DNA of 64,000 nucleotides from Epiperipatus broadwayi (Eukaryota; Onychophora; Udeonychophora; Euonychophora; Peripatidae): positions 6,430,501 through 6,494,500 of the forward strand of contig JAQFVV010006255.1 of assembly GCA_028023455.1 (NCBI GenBank), in the 5' to 3' direction. The notes under the pieces were generated by a model. The model was not told the DNA's origin. It ran no database searches and saw only the letters and a list, made by a program, of their open reading frames with translations. The stretch's first letter is position 1. Each line of letters starts with the position of its first letter. Of the stretch, positions 1 through 13,938 are shown in pieces. The translations under genes were made by a program, and so were the position numbers.

Positions 1-130
1 TATTGATCAGAAGTCACAGACTTTTTAGTATCTTAGGAAAAAATGCTAAAAATAAACTGATTTGCATATTTCCAGAGCTTTCTGAAAAAATAATAATGCC
101 TAGATAGATAATTAATTATTACATATTTTG

Positions 131-190
131 GTATCAATTGGTAGGCCAAGCCAGCTGCTTGGTGATGTTGTTTCTTTGCTAAAAACACAC
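131..190 (-). repeat. Inverted repeat arm, pairs with 1329-1388
   Basis: Read on the minus strand, this 60-base segment matches 1329-1388 on the plus strand at about 48 of 60 positions by hand count. Both include the core CACCAAGC followed by GGCCTACCAATT. The pair flanks about 1.1 kb of imperfectly repeated AT-rich DNA, as terminal inverted repeats of a non-autonomous element would. No transposase is visible between them. They could also be two independent insertions in opposite orientation. Confidence 0.6.
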
Positions 191-216
191 AATTATATTG
201 ATCCGGGGTCAATAAT

Positions 217-370
217 TTTACATTTTTGTCCAACTTTTATTAAAATATTTTCCCAATTGTTCTGACTTTCATTAAAATATTTCTACATTTTCTCCACTTT
301 TTAAAAAAATATTTTTACATTTGATACAACTTTTTTGACTAATATTTTGACATTCTTGTACATAATTGAT
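217..370. repeat. Imperfect minisatellite, unit about 40 bp
   Basis: The motif ACATTTTTGTCCAACTTTT followed by TTAAAATATTT recurs in diverged form about four times, roughly every 38-44 bases. It lies just inside the left inverted repeat arm at 131-190. No coding content is seen. Confidence 0.5.
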
Positions 371-431
371 GATACAAGATTTTATTCAAATATTTGTACT
401 TTTTTTTCTTTCAAAATGGCAAAATAAACAT

Positions 432-885
432 TGCATAATACAAATAAAGCCAAAACAAAAATCAACATATAGTCATCATATTTTAAAAACAAAAAAAGAA
501 AATGAAAGTTAAAAAAGTCAAAAGTTTTGACATTCTTTTAATTTTTTTGGGGAAGATGGGGAGAAATACTTTGTCATCACTGAAACAAAAGATAGAGACA
601 AAAATTATTTTTGGTTTGTTTTTATTTTTACAAAAAAAGGTAATAAAAGTTGGTTTTAAAAAGAAAAGTTTTAGTATATCAGTGGTATACAAATAAAGGC
701 AAAATAAAAATCACTGTATAGCCAAAAAAATAAAATAAAAAGTCACCGTATTTTTTAAACAACACAACAAAAAAAAGAAAACGAAAGTTGAAAAAGTCAA
801 AAGTTTTGATCTTATTTTAATGTTTTTTTTTGGGTAAGGTATAGGTGGGGTTGACAACTAATTTGTCATCACTGATTAAACCAAG
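432..885. repeat. Diverged tandem duplication, offset about 250-280 bp
   Basis: The segment from about 432 (CAAATAAAGCCAAAACAAAA) through AAGTCAAAAGTTTTGA and TTTGTCATCACTGA recurs in the same order from about 683. The offset grows from about 250 to 280 bases because of indels. The short reading frames on both strands here are A- and T-run translations and look spurious. Both copies lie inside the inverted repeats at 131-190 and 1329-1388. Confidence 0.6.
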
Positions 886-1116
886 CTTTTTATTTCCAAA
901 ACTATGTGCAACCTCAGACATTTTATTTGTTTTGTAATTTACGTGACTTTTCATGTGAATTTTGAGAAAAGGTACTTGGCCATCCATCACCTTTTGCAAA
1001 TTTTTTTCACCTTCCAAAATTTGTAAAGAAAGTTCAGTGACTGTCTTATAATTATTAGTATCAAATAGTACATTGGGTAGGGAGTAAGATCTTTAATTCA
1101 AATGCATATTATAACA

Positions 1117-1390
1117 GTTATGACCACTAGAATACCTACACCCTCACATCATATAATAGTGATCTGTTAAGTGTGCATACTTGCATAGTGTTGTGAAGCA
1201 CATTAATGGGCCATAATATTTGTGTGCAACACCATATAGGCCTGCAGTGGCTAATATTAATAGGACTATTCTATAGGTCATAAGTTTGCAAAAGCACAGA
1301 AATATTGGGCCATGTAAATGGCATATTTCTGAGTTTTTATCAGAGAAACAATGCCACCAAGCGGCTGACCTGGCCTACCAATTAGTACCC
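1117..1390 (+). repeat. Right-hand copy of the inverted repeat element
   Basis: The last 60 bases pair with 131-190. Upstream lie CACCCTCACAT and GCCATGTAAATGGCAT, which also occur in the same order in the repeat at 58929-59165. This suggests one older family with copies at both ends of the window. No open frame of note. Confidence 0.5.
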
Positions 1391-1399
1391 ATATTTTTT

Positions 1400-3850
1400 A
1401 TAAAACAAATTATTTTGGGAATTAAAATGGATTATAATAAATGAAAAATATTACATAATAAAAATTACATCATTTTAACAGAATATTATCTTATAATTTT
1501 TTTTTTAAACATTTTAAAATAAGATCCCAGAATATTAGTTAATTGTATCTTTAAAATAAAGATGTTTAAAAATAACTCTAGCATTAAGTTTAAGAAGGAA
1601 ATTTCTTTTAAAAAAATAAAGCTTCACCCTGCATGCATCCACACATATCCCATTCTTTTAATTCTTAGCTTTAATATTATTTCTTCCTTAATCAACTAAA
1701 TTTGAGATTATTTAATTAAAATATTTTTATTACAATATAAAATTAAATAATATATATATATATTACAGATAATTTAAACATTTGCAATCTAGTCTTATGA
1801 GTTTAAACTTGTTTTTAAAGTTTTACTCTAATATTAAATTTTAATAAACTCTGATAACTAAACTAACATAGTTTTAATTTTAATATTTTAAAATTAAACT
1901 TACTAATATTTTAAGTCAATAATAACTTTAAAATTAAGCATTTAAAATTATAATTGAGCTACTTAAGGATTTAAACATTATAAATTGGTTTTTAAGATTA
2001 CTTTTAAAATTATAAAAATTATAAAAAAAAATCTGAAATGACTAATAAGACATGTAAACATTCAATTATTAAATAGTGATAAAGTTTGCTTATCAGAAGA
2101 ACAAAACTATTGAAATTTTTAAAAATATTATGCTACTATAAAACTTGACGTAATATTTTTAATGGATATTTAAGATGGAAATATTTAATGTGTGAAGTTA
2201 TCCATTCATAATTACTTAATTAGAAAGCACTTTACTTAGAACAGTAGCTAATCAGCCTGACAGTTTACCTTAACTTCTGGCCTGGAGCAATTGGATTTCA
2301 TTAGCTACTGTTTTAGGTAAAGGGCTTGAGCACATTATGTCATCTTAAGATTGCAAATCATTATTATCCCACATAAAATTACAAACCAATCATCAGGAAT
2401 CAAGTATGTTAAAAGTTTAAACATTTGAAAATCATGCTATAAGAATTTATGTACACTTTATATTGTAGAAATTAAAATAACCTTATATTTGCATTTAATG
2501 TTTTAATATTGTGTTTAAATTAATAATGTAACATTAAACACATCATGTGAGCTGGAGACAATTATGAATTTATTTACAACTCTGTAATAATTTATAAATA
2601 TCACCACTATTATGCTAAATTACAATACTCTAACTTCTTATGAACTCCTGAGCAATGAAGTCATTCAATAATTTATTTATTTTTCACAATAAATACTAGT
2701 TGAAACTATGACATATAATATTACTTTTTCCTTTCATTTCTATTTTAATTTTATTTAACAAAATATTTGTTTATGTTCATGACCAAAAAGGCTAGTGTTC
2801 ATCTTTCAATCAAATAGAATATGTAAAAATCTAATTTAAATAATCATGCATAAGTAATTATTTCTCAATGTTAATAGGGCAGCATTCTTAGCCAATCAGT
2901 CAAAACTAGGAATCTGGTGAACTACACCGAAAGTGCATTAGCTGTATCTAAGAAGAAGTAACTATTTCATAAGTTGAAAATAATAAAACCTTTTTAATCA
3001 TGGATGTTAAAAACATTTTTCTAAATAAAACTATGATAAATGTAAATAAACATTACCATATTTTAAAACACTCTATTGCATTTCTAAGCTTTAAGATCAT
3101 AAACTACCATCTAATGTAAAATAACAAAGCAGCTTTTCACACTCTTCATGTATTTCAGCTTAATAACTTCTTTAGATCTTGAACACCAACATTGTAGAAT
3201 AGCAGACAAAATTTTATATTTAAATATGTTAAAATATTCTGGATTGTTTTCAAAATTTTTATTCACAAATATTCTAATTATAATCATTATTTATTATATA
3301 TTTAATCTAGTGGAAAATCTGCATAAGGTAATCAATGAAATCATAATTTTCTCTACCTTTTACATGTATGTTTAATGTTACATTATTAATATAAACTTAA
3401 TATATGTGAGTATGTTAATACATTTATACTTTAAAATCAAACTGATTAAATGAAGATATTTAAATATAAATATTTGGCTACTTATCTACCATTGTTGACA
3501 GATATGTAAAATCTCTAGGAAACACTCAATGAGGCCATTGAACTGAAATACATGTATAGTGTAGGAATATTGTTTGTTGTGTTGTTTATATCGCAAAGTT
3601 AATAAATCTACATAATGTTTGTATCCATATATATATATATGTATGTATATTGTGCCATTATGGTATTTGCCACGACCTCATGTCCTATGTATATATGCTA
3701 TAAAAAATTTTGTTGGGATTTTAATTATTGAAGTGCCTAGTCAATGTTTTCTTTAATCTCCATCTCACCATATAATGATTATTTTTTTTATATATTTCTA
3801 TATACAGTTTAATTTCAAGAATAGAATCACAATTTATATATATATATATT
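1400..3850. other. AT-rich DNA with no recognisable gene
   Basis: Low-complexity TTTAAA-type sequence with frequent stops in all frames. I see only the small hairpin at 2230-2322 and short TA runs near 1750, 3630 and 3836. The 75-codon frame at 3148-3375 is hydrophobic and AT-driven and is not supported as a gene. Confidence 0.6.
2230..2322. repeat. Short hairpin, 23-bp arms
   Basis: Bases 2230-2252 are complementary to 2300-2322 with two mismatches, around a core of CAGTAGCTAAT and ATTAGCTACTG. The 47-base loop is less AT-rich than its surroundings. It is the size of a small MITE or of a structured precursor RNA, but nothing here decides between these. Confidence 0.55.
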
Positions 3851-3950
3851 TTTAAGTGTCATAGCATCGGCCGGAACGCGAACCCGCAACCCGGGCAACT
3901 GCCTGCAAGTGCAAGGCGGTCGCGCTGACCTCTCGACCACCAATGCAAGA
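3851..3950 (-). mobile_element. tRNA-derived SINE, copy 1
   Basis: On the minus strand the 83 bases from 3946 back to 3864 form a tRNA-like body. A 7-bp acceptor stem (GCATTGG with CCGATGC) is intact with one G-T pair. An A-box-like TGGTCGAGAGG and a B-box-like GGGTTCGCGTTCC serve as an internal RNA polymerase III promoter. Length and a 3-bp D stem (GTC/GAC) suggest a Ser/Leu-type class II ancestor. The anticodon loop lacks the expected T before the anticodon and the T stem is weak, so it is not a working tRNA gene. ACAA(A)TTTATAT flanks both sides as a rough target duplication. This is the most GC-rich and best preserved of four copies. Confidence 0.85.
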
Positions 3951-5640
3951 CAAATTTATATTTATTTCATAAAAACATTTTGTACGCATGCATGCATATT
4001 TCATAAGATTTAATAAATAGATAATACATTACACTTATATGTGCATGAATATGTTTATGTATATATATACTTATAAATGATATGAAAATGAACTTAATTA
4101 TAATAATAATTACTTAGTAAAATTTTATAAAACAACGCCTCGAGCATTAAAGGAAAAATCTTTTTTCTTTTTTTTTTAAGTGTTTCTTTTTATATATAGA
4201 CATTTCCTATTTCAAAAGAAAAAGTTTTGTATAGCTGAAGATTTTCTTATTATAACGAACAACGGAAAGATATATTTACTAAAAAAACTTATATGTTAAA
4301 GAGAAACCTAAAATGAAAAGCTGAAAAGAAAGTCAACATCTGCTTCAAAGAGCAAATTTAAATTCGAATTAAGACTCAGTAGCAACCTAAATGTGTTTAT
4401 TACTGATCTCTAAAGGATCTATTTGCTTTTAATGGAAATTACAAATAGACACAATTAAATGAGTAGTATATATATGCATTTATTGGAAATAGAATACAAG
4501 ACCCCATGTCCAATGATGATAAAATTGTCAAGGAAATCAAAACAATGTTCGCGATAAAATTGGATATAATATTTCGTGTCGTAGAAAAAACAAATTTTAA
4601 ATTCTCAAACGTTTATTACCACACTCGAAGAACACTCTTATAATAAAATCAATTTACTTATACGCCAAAATCTGTCAATAAATTTGTGTAATGTTTATGC
4701 ACATCTCAATACTTAAGAATTCTGTTGCAACTATAGTGAAACATATTATTACTATTATTCCAAGAATAATATTAATAAATAAAATTCTGATTTTACTTTT
4801 TATATGTTATGTATCAAATATATATCTAATTTTTAAAAATCTTTTTCTTTCTATAATTATTATTTTATTTTATAATGGTAGGAATTTTTTTAACTTTTAT
4901 ATGTCTCTCTCTATATATTATAAGTATAAAAGAATATATAATTATGTGTGTTTATTAGGACTGTTTATAAAAAACAATAAATATAGGATAATAGAGAAAT
5001 GATGGTAATAATACAAATAATAGGACTTAATTATTAAATTCAGTCTTTATTTTAATTAATATTTTCGTTTTAGTATTAATAAAATTTAATAACTATTTAT
5101 TAGTAAATTTCTTGTTTTGCAATTATAATTATAACACAAATGTGATTATATATGTGAGTGCGCCTATTTGCAGTTTTATTACATCTCTTAAAATTAAATA
5201 TTTTTAAATAAATATTATTTAAGTTTCATTTTTAAATTTACATAAATAAGTGGTAAAAATGAGATACAATATTATCTGACACTGATATAATCACATCAAT
5301 ATTAATCATAATTATTAATCACATTCGTTTTTTTTTTTAAAAAATAATATACAAAGAAGGGGGAGGGATACAAATTTTATTTTATACTTTGATTTATATG
5401 TTATTTAAATTTTATTGTATAATTTACATATAATCAATCCAGCCCAAAGAATAACAAAATTTTATAAATTTTATTTATTTATCTGTAAACTATTGCTGAA
5501 ATATCACTTATCCTAAATAATATATCAGAGGAAAGAAAAATAATAATAATACTATTGCATTTTATCTGATTATAAATATGCGAGTTTTTTTTTTTTTTTC
5601 GCATTAAATATTGAAGCTATGATTTTACACTAATTTATAA
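3951..5640. other. AT-rich DNA, no gene recognised
   Basis: Frequent stops, A/T runs and dinucleotide tracts. The 103-codon frame at 4691-5002 is almost entirely I, L, F, N, Y and K and is what AT-rich random sequence gives. No domain, splice pattern or repeat family was recognised. Confidence 0.55.
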
Positions 5641-5700
5641 TAGGTTTGCTTAGCGCTTTCGAGATTTCATGTTCGAATCTCATATTCATAGCTTTGTAAA
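5640..5700 (+). repeat. Possible tRNA-like B-box fragment
   Basis: The segment includes ATGTTCGAATCTC, which fits a tRNA T-arm or B box. It lies immediately downstream of the minus-strand PLE remnant at 5739-5978. The flanking T stem does not pair well and no A box is seen, so this is at most a SINE fragment. Confidence 0.25.
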
Positions 5701-5738
5701 TAAAGATTGTTATGATTTATGCAAATGCGTTTGAATTT

Positions 5739-5978
5739 TTAATTAGTCCATTGTTTAGAGAGAGCAAAACATGCCTCTCTTCTATTAATGGCATTGATGT
5801 CATTTGCTATATATAAAGCTTCCTTAGCTTTTCTTTTGGCGTCATTTTTTTCTGTACAAATTATTTGGGCAGAACTAGGTTCAAATACATGTCCCGTAGC
5901 TGCTTGGTGGTCCCAGAATACTGAAGATCCTTCATTTTTATTTTTAACGCTATTGTAAACATGCCTAATAATTGCCAA
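5739..5978 (-). pseudogene. Penelope-like element C-terminal fragment
   Basis: An 80-codon minus-strand frame. It contains DHQAATGHVFEP at about residues 23-34, then KRKAKEALYI and NAINRREA before a final W. This is the order seen downstream of the GIY-YIG nuclease in PLEs: a D/EH...TGH segment, then R-x-K-E-A-x-x-I and an I-N-R box. The equivalent in the better copy at 48305-48813 has RTMRESIEI and SLNRTD. The reverse transcriptase and the GIY-YIG core are missing, so this is a truncated relic. Host exaptation is possible but unsupported. Confidence 0.65.
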
Positions 5979-6462
5979 AAATATTTGAATTCCTAAACTA
6001 AATTCTTTAAGCTAAGAATTATTTATATCTTTGAAATAAAATAAAATATTTAATAATTTTTACTGTAAGAAAAAGAAATTAAATTCCAATGGCTAATTAA
6101 ATTGTTTCAATCATTTAAATACATTATTTACTTTACTCCAGGGCTATTCCTTCAATACTCCAGTGCCATTCCTTCAATAATATTGCTTACAATCAGAAAA
6201 AAATCATCTATACAATCTTTGAGAATTAAAAAAAATCAAACAATTTACTTAATCTGCTTAAAAATAAAGATTATAAACTGTTAATTTAATGGACTAAAGA
6301 TAATTGGCAAGTTTATTATATTTATTTACAAGTGTGATCACAAATAGATTGTATTTATGTATTTTCCTATTTTTGCATATTATGTTAAACTCAGTAACAA
6401 AAAAATAGCTATTAAAAATTATTTCTACAAGTATAAAGACATTAATTTAAAGTTTAATACTA

Positions 6463-6571
6463 GTCAAGCATTGGTGGTCGAGAGGTCAGTGACAGCAACT
6501 TTACAAGCAGTTATCCCAGGTTAGTGGGTTCGCTTCCCGGCTGATGCTATGACACGTGAGAAAAAAAATAC
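6463..6571 (+). mobile_element. tRNA-derived SINE, copy 2
   Basis: Same family as 3851-3950, in plus orientation. Acceptor-like GCATTGG at 6468-6474 pairs with CTGATGC at 6541-6547. The A-box-like TGGTCGAGAGG and B-box-like GGGTTCGCTTCCC are kept. The middle is more decayed than copy 1, and an A-rich tail follows the shared GCTATGACACGTGA ending. AATACT lies on both sides as a weak target duplication. Confidence 0.82.
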
Positions 6572-9080
6572 TGTATTAATATGTTTAGTATAAAATCTCA
6601 TTTAATATTCTTTTATTTTGACATTATAATAATTTTAATTAGACATATGTCTTAACGTTTTAATTATTATTTTTTTGACTCACTGATAGACTTTTCTTGC
6701 ATATTTTTATTAAATTGCATTTTTTTAATTAAAAAAAAAAAAGAATTTGCTCATCATTAAATTTTTTGTTTTTAATAAATTTCATTGAAAACATAAATTT
6801 AAAAAAATAAAAGCAATCCAGAAAATAAAATATCAATTTTGTAAATAAAGAAGAACATTAAACAGAAATAAGTAATTAGAATAAAAAAAACCTTGATATT
6901 CATAATTAGAAGTAAGATTTTCCCCACTTTTTTTTATTATGTCAGAATAAAATTTTCAAAATAAATCTATTACTAAATAATTTATACATTTAAATGTATC
7001 TTGAAAGAATAATTTAAACTACAATTTAATTGTGTTAAATCTTTGAAGTTTTGTTACGTATTAGAATTAAAGGATTTATCATTGCACTGCACATATTTTT
7101 TTTGTAATATAGTGTGTGTTGTTATTATTATTTTGTAAACTTTTATATATCTTTTTTTATATTAATTTATCTAATTAACATTCAAAAATATTTGATGTTT
7201 TTAAGGATGATATGAAATGATACTCTTGTCATATATATGAATATATTGCAACAGAATGATAGCAGGTTGAATTAGTTATATTACAAAGCTGCATTGTCAA
7301 AAAAAAAATTAATAAAATAAAACTTAAATACACCAATTTAAGAAATTAAAGGAAAATAGATCTATAAAGTTAATCATATTATTAAATGTTTATTTTAAAA
7401 AATAGTCTATAGATTTTATAATGCTGTCAGATATTCAATAAAGTAAATGAGATTTTATAAAATTATATTTAATAAATGATAATTCATGTAATAAAAGGCA
7501 AGAAAGAGAAATTTATTAATCTGGTTACGGTTTGTTGCAAGCTAATGAAATGTGTAATTTATGAAATTTACCATATTTTGTGACCATTCAGATTTGGTTT
7601 TTGGAATAGGTTTAAACAAATAATTCAACTTTTTCTTGTAATAAATTGAACAGCAAATCTGAATTTATTAATATAAATTATAAAGTAATAAAATAGAAAA
7701 AGTCATGTAGCAAATTTCAAAGTTTGGTCATAATTTTTTTCTTCTAATTGTTACTGTAAAGAAATAAAAAAATAAACATTTTTTATATACATAATTATTT
7801 GTAAAATAATCATAAAATGGAAAAATATTTATGAAAAAACATGTTTTGAGTTTTGTAAATATATCTTGAGAAATATGCTTTTGAAAAATATCTAGATTAA
7901 ATAAACACAGACTTGATTATGTATTAGATGTTAAAAAACATGTGAGAATATAAGGTATAAAATAAGTCTGAAAAGAAAAATGACAGTAGTCTAATGTATG
8001 TTTGCCTCCAGAAAAAAGCAGTACAGAGTAATTCCATAAAGATAGGAGTAACTTCTGGTTAAAACAATCTCCACCAAAACTGAACAAATATGTGAACATT
8101 AGCTAGCAGAAAACTATTTAACAAGAATAGCACATCATATCAGTTCAAAAAACCTGAACTAAATAGTCAAATCCAGAGATGAACATTGAAGTTGCATAAA
8201 CTACAATATTGCCTATTTTAAAGAAGAAACATAGTGTAAGCAAAGAAGAGGACTGTGCTATATGCCCTACTGTATAGCTCTAGTGGGACTCATACAGTGT
8301 TTGCCATCATGAAGCCCAAAGAAGATAATCACAATCAGTGGATTAATAAAGACGATCATTAAAGATGTGGTGCATGTATAGCAAATGTATAATATCTGTA
8401 AACTATGGTTTAGAATTTTAAAACAGTTTTATTATGGTAAGATCTGATCTTTGTATTTAACCATATGGCATTAAGTTTTAATATTTATATTATTATTTTT
8501 TTTCTTGTTTTTAATATTTTGTATGGTATTTATCTGGTGGCAGTTGCAAATGTATAAACAATGATTTCATATTTATTTATCGTAAATAAATTGTGGTAAT
8601 TTATTAACTATTTTAGGTTATTTTGCTTTTTGAATTCATTCTAAACAAACACCATTAATATCCACTAACCCTGAGAAATTATATAATCTACCAGGAGACA
8701 TGCAGGGATAACAGTAGTAATTTAAAATGATAATGATCAGCACTATTATGATTTCTAGAAGTAAGCTGTCTACTTAGAAAGCTTGGCACCTGAAGATTAA
8801 TTTTAAATTGAATCTAAAAAAGGAATAAAAATATTTTTAGAAAATTACATTTAACTCAACTTTCAACTCTAGGCTATGTGATCCTCATCTTTAGAGTAAT
8901 GATTACATTAAATGCATATATTTGGATTACATTTATTAAGGCAATAAATCCAATTACTCAAGACTTTAATAAGTTTATAAACATAGATGATAAAAATCAA
9001 CTCATAAGCTATTGTCAATCTAAACTTATAATCAAGGCAACATCTTTTAACAATATATGGAATTTATATAGAATTTGGAA
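6572..9080. other. AT-rich DNA, no gene recognised
   Basis: Mostly A/T runs. The stretch 8220-8370 is less AT-rich but contains no repeat family or protein motif I recognise. Frames at 7917-8099 and 8878-9087 have no supported function; the second abuts the RT remnant at 9085-9300. Confidence 0.5.
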
Positions 9081-9084
9081 GTTA

Positions 9085-9300
9085 TAAATGATTATTTATT
9101 AGTCTGCTTTCAGAACAGGTTATATTTGCCTGATTACAGAACTGTTTAAATTTCTGTGTATTATTAATCTCACACTCTTTGGTCAAATTGCAATTTTTAG
9201 TGTCTATGTAAATATATCAGATCATATATAAAGATGATACCACTTTTATTGTTAAAGGAGGTTGCCTTGACTGCAGACTGAGATTGATGTTAGCTTAAGG
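9085..9300 (+). pseudogene. Non-LTR reverse transcriptase remnant, internally deleted
   Basis: Three RT-like pieces appear in order. At about 9101 SAFRTGY recalls the early QSGFRxGxS block. At about 9200 VYVNISDHI recalls IYINDLxDHI, which precedes the catalytic box in CR1/Jockey-type elements. At about 9230 KDDTTFIVKGG recalls the Y-A-D-D box with a lost start. The spacing from the first block to the DD box is only about 130 bases, far shorter than in an intact RT, so the middle is deleted. The frame also shifts between pieces. Recognition is by motif order only. Confidence 0.45.
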
Positions 9301-9325
9301 GTTGATTGTTTTTATTGGATTACAT

Positions 9326-10139
<814 letters not shown>

Positions 10140-10620
10140 ATATTTGAAATACAGGCATTCTTCATATACCTGGAGCTTAATTGTAAATATAAGGAATTTG
10201 AACTCAGACTTTCAAGAACCTTTCAACCATCCACATTATCTCATACCACTGATACACATGACTGCACACATGTAGAAAAGATAAATAATCACCAATATAC
10301 CTAATAATATTGGCATCAGGATGGGATTTGGGCTTTCCATCATCACATTTTCAATAGTATGGAAGGCTGAAGAGTTGGAGTAGATTGAAGCCTGTCCATT
10401 AAAGTATGAAGATTTATCATCTTAATATAAACTGAACACTGATTATATATGTGTGTTGGAGATGATAATCTGGACCAACTAATGAGTGCTGGTTGAGCAC
10501 GAAATATGTATATTGGTGATTATTAATCTTTTCTACATGTGTGTGTTCATGTGTATCCGTGGTATGAGATAGTGTGGATGGTTTAAGGGTGTTTGAAAGT
10601 CTGAGCTCAAACCCCCTATA
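10140..10620 (+). mobile_element. Fold-back element family F1, full copy
   Basis: Inverted arms 10185-10300 and 10508-10624 are about 116 bp and strongly complementary. Each includes GATAAATAATCACCAATATAC or its complement. They enclose about 207 bp of unique interior. A perfect 14-bp direct repeat, TTTGTTTTATTTAA, sits at 10126-10139 and 10621-10634, overlapping the outer edge of the right arm by a few bases. The right arm read outward has a TGGTATGAGATAG segment and a B-box-like GAGCTCAAACCCC. In sister copies this is GAGTTCAAATCCCC, which suggests tRNA-derived arms. The small plus-strand frame at 10048-10275 is spurious. Confidence 0.8.
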
Positions 10621-10889
10621 TTTGTTTTATTTAATATATATCTTAATAGTATGTTTTTATATATTCATTATCAATAAATAAGATATACATGAATGTTAAT
10701 GAATAGACTTACACGTTTTTTTATAAATATAAAGACAAACTATACTGCTATCGAAGTGTTCAATGATCTTTGTCTAATTTCTATATTTACAAACATAAAA
10801 ATGTAAGCGAAAAACAAATGTCTAAAAATTAGTTAGAGTGTAATTTAACAATTTATTGAAATCAATATTTCAGAACACAAATTATTTTT

Positions 10890-11160
<271 letters not shown>

Positions 11161-11204
11161 TTATATATGCATATCCACAAAATAGAGAATGGTTGATCTG
11201 CTAG

Positions 11205-13930
11205 TGTATTTATTAACCTATTGATCACTACTATATACATATCAAATGCTTTAGCTTGTCTGTGTGTAAGACAGGTCAGAACCTGCAGTTATTTTTTTTC
11301 AACAAAGCAATGACTGAATTCTCCTTAATATTGTTTACAAATCTTATAAACAGTTAATCAAAATAGATTTTTAAGACTATGTCAGTCTAATGTTTTCTTT
11401 TGTTAATTATCCTGGTTTAAATCTTTTAACATATGTTTATTAAAAACATTAATGATAATTATAAAATCATGAAATAATATTCATTTTACTCCATAAACAA
11501 AAAAAAATTTACTGCAGACTAATTTAGTATTTAATATTAAATAATGGAGTGTAAAAATAACTTGAAAATAGAACAAAGATTTAATGGCCATTTTTATTAT
11601 TATAAAATTATATAAAACTAAGCCATTCTTCTAAATAACTTAAGTGATTGAATAGTCATCTAAAATCCAATCATTAAATTATAGCATAGTAGAAATTTGA
11701 ACTAACAATCCCATCTTAAAAGTGGTCCCCAGTGTGGCAGGATAATGGACAAATAGTTAATTGCTGCAGAGGTATACATTTCTCATTAAAACCTTATATC
11801 AAAAATTTAAATACACAAATAAAATAGCATTTTAATTTTTTTATTTAAATCTGTGGTTTTTAATAATCATACCAAATGAGTCATTCCTGCTATTCCATAA
11901 GTTTATAATTTATACAAAATTACCTTTCAACATGTCTAGCACAATTTGAATTCATAACATAATATCTAAAACAAAATTAAATTGAATATGTACTGGGAGT
12001 AGTGAATGAAGACATAAAACAGAAGAGTAATAAATAAAATATAACATTGTTATTTTGGCATAAAGGTCCAATTTGATTGCTTTATTCAATGTAAGTGGAT
12101 AAATATTGAAATATAGATATGTTTTTATCCTTGGATGGAATAAAAATGTATGTCTGTGAAATATTTTCTAGTAATTCATCAGAATGGATTTGTACAATTC
12201 TTACCACTATTTAAAAATCAATTTTAGATTTATCGGCTTTTGTCATAATATGCAACCAGGAAGCATTGAACCTGTATTACTATCCAAATATCTCAGAGTA
12301 AGTTTTTTTTCATTTAAATATAGCTTTGGATTTTTAGGATATTATTTTTATTAGTGATATTAGACAGAAATTAAATGATAAATATATTACAATGCTTAAC
12401 AGCAATGTTGGTCATTCTGTTTTTAAATTAATATATATTTGACACAATTGATGTTTGAGGATTTTGATAGTTTCACAATATGTAATATTGATAGTTTTCT
12501 GAGGATTTTCTGTAACTTAACAAAAGTGATATACTTAAGCGTCTTTCAGTTATACTGTCTCTTCTGTTATTAATGTCATTTATTTTCATCCTTAAACAAT
12601 TACTTTATTTCCAATTACTTCTTTAGAAGTATTTACTTTTTATTTATAGAATGTGTAATTACAGAAAATGCTCTGTATGATTGCATTGAAAAGTAAGGCA
12701 ATCCAGAAGAGTAGATATTTTTAATTTGATAAATAAAAAAAAGTTTTAGAATAAGTTTGTCCAACTAGAATTTACTTTGATTGGAAGACTGAAAACATTA
12801 AAAAATATTTTTTAAATTTATTAAATAAATTTGTATATGTTAACTGATCCAACTTTCTAAACATGTACCAGAAGAGTGTGCTGCATCCATTCTTCAACAT
12901 CCTAAATGGACCAATACATGAAACAATTATTTTACCTTACTTTAACTCTGTCCAATTCTGCCATTTTCTATTGTTACACCTGGTGGAAGTTTTTGAAAAT
13001 TTTTAACCTTTCTATTATGTATAAAATCTTTATTTTACACTAAATCTCAATGAATTGGTCTTGATTTTTTAAATTTAATTTTATAAATGAATAATATTCT
13101 AAAAAATCTTATTTGTATTTTATAAATATGTAAAAACTGAGTTGTAAATAAAGAGAATGGACATAAATGTTACCAATGGTGTTAATGTAAAAATTCTTTC
13201 AGAAAATTAACAAATTATTTTCTATTTGAAGTTTTTTTTTTGCAAATGAATGAATGAATGTGGATTTATGATAAATCTATAATGCTTTTAAATCTGACAT
13301 TTTTTTTAATTATTAAAATCTTTCAAAAAATTCTATCACAATCTCAATTTTGACAGGTGATGAAATTATGTGATGAGTTTCACATAAACTGTGGTCAAAC
13401 CTATGCCATGATTTTAATTATGGTAAAGTTTATTAACTTCTATTTATAAGAATAAAGCCTAAATAAATTAAATTAAATATGTGTATTCTTTTTATAAGTA
13501 TTTAATAAGAACTTTGAATAAAAATAAGGTATAAGAAAGGAAAGTACATTCTCAAAAGAAATCTTTCATTTGAGGATAATAGAATAAAATGATTGCTATT
13601 TTCTGACTTTTCATAAAGTGCTGACCTCTTTAGTTTTTTTCTAATTAAAAATAAATACAAACACTACAACAGATTCTATATTATAAAAAATCTCTACACT
13701 AATGCAAGTTATGATAATGGTCAAGCAGCAATCTAAAACAGTGGAATTACTTTCCTTTTTCTGAGGGAAATGCCCAATGATTTTGAACAAAAATGAAAGT
13801 CATTTGGGTAATCTAATATTAATTATATTTTAAATGTTTGTTTTTAAATGGCAAATAAAATCAAGAAAAAAAAGTAGTATTTTCTAATGCTTGCAAATTA
13901 GGAAAGGTATTCTGTTTAGTTTTTTTAATG
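11205..13930. other. AT-rich DNA, no gene recognised
   Basis: No open frame above chance and no repeat family identified. TGAATGAATGAATG near 13245 is a short tetranucleotide run. Segments near 11700-11780 and 12840-12930 are less AT-rich but show no motif I know. Confidence 0.5.
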
Positions 13931-13938
13931 GAAGTAAA

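Noticed and set aside
3864-3946. Functional tRNA gene
   Set aside because: Acceptor stem is good, but the anticodon loop lacks T33, the T stem is weak, and sister copies with A-tails and target duplication show that it is a SINE head.
4691-5002. 103-codon plus-strand hydrophobic frame suggesting membrane segments
   Set aside because: Hydrophobic residues follow from T-rich codons; no conserved charged loop, signal peptide or homolog is recognised.
10140-10620. CRISPR-like array from recurring 20-30 base motifs
   Set aside because: The recurring motifs are two inverted arms, not regularly spaced direct repeats, and the genome is eukaryotic.
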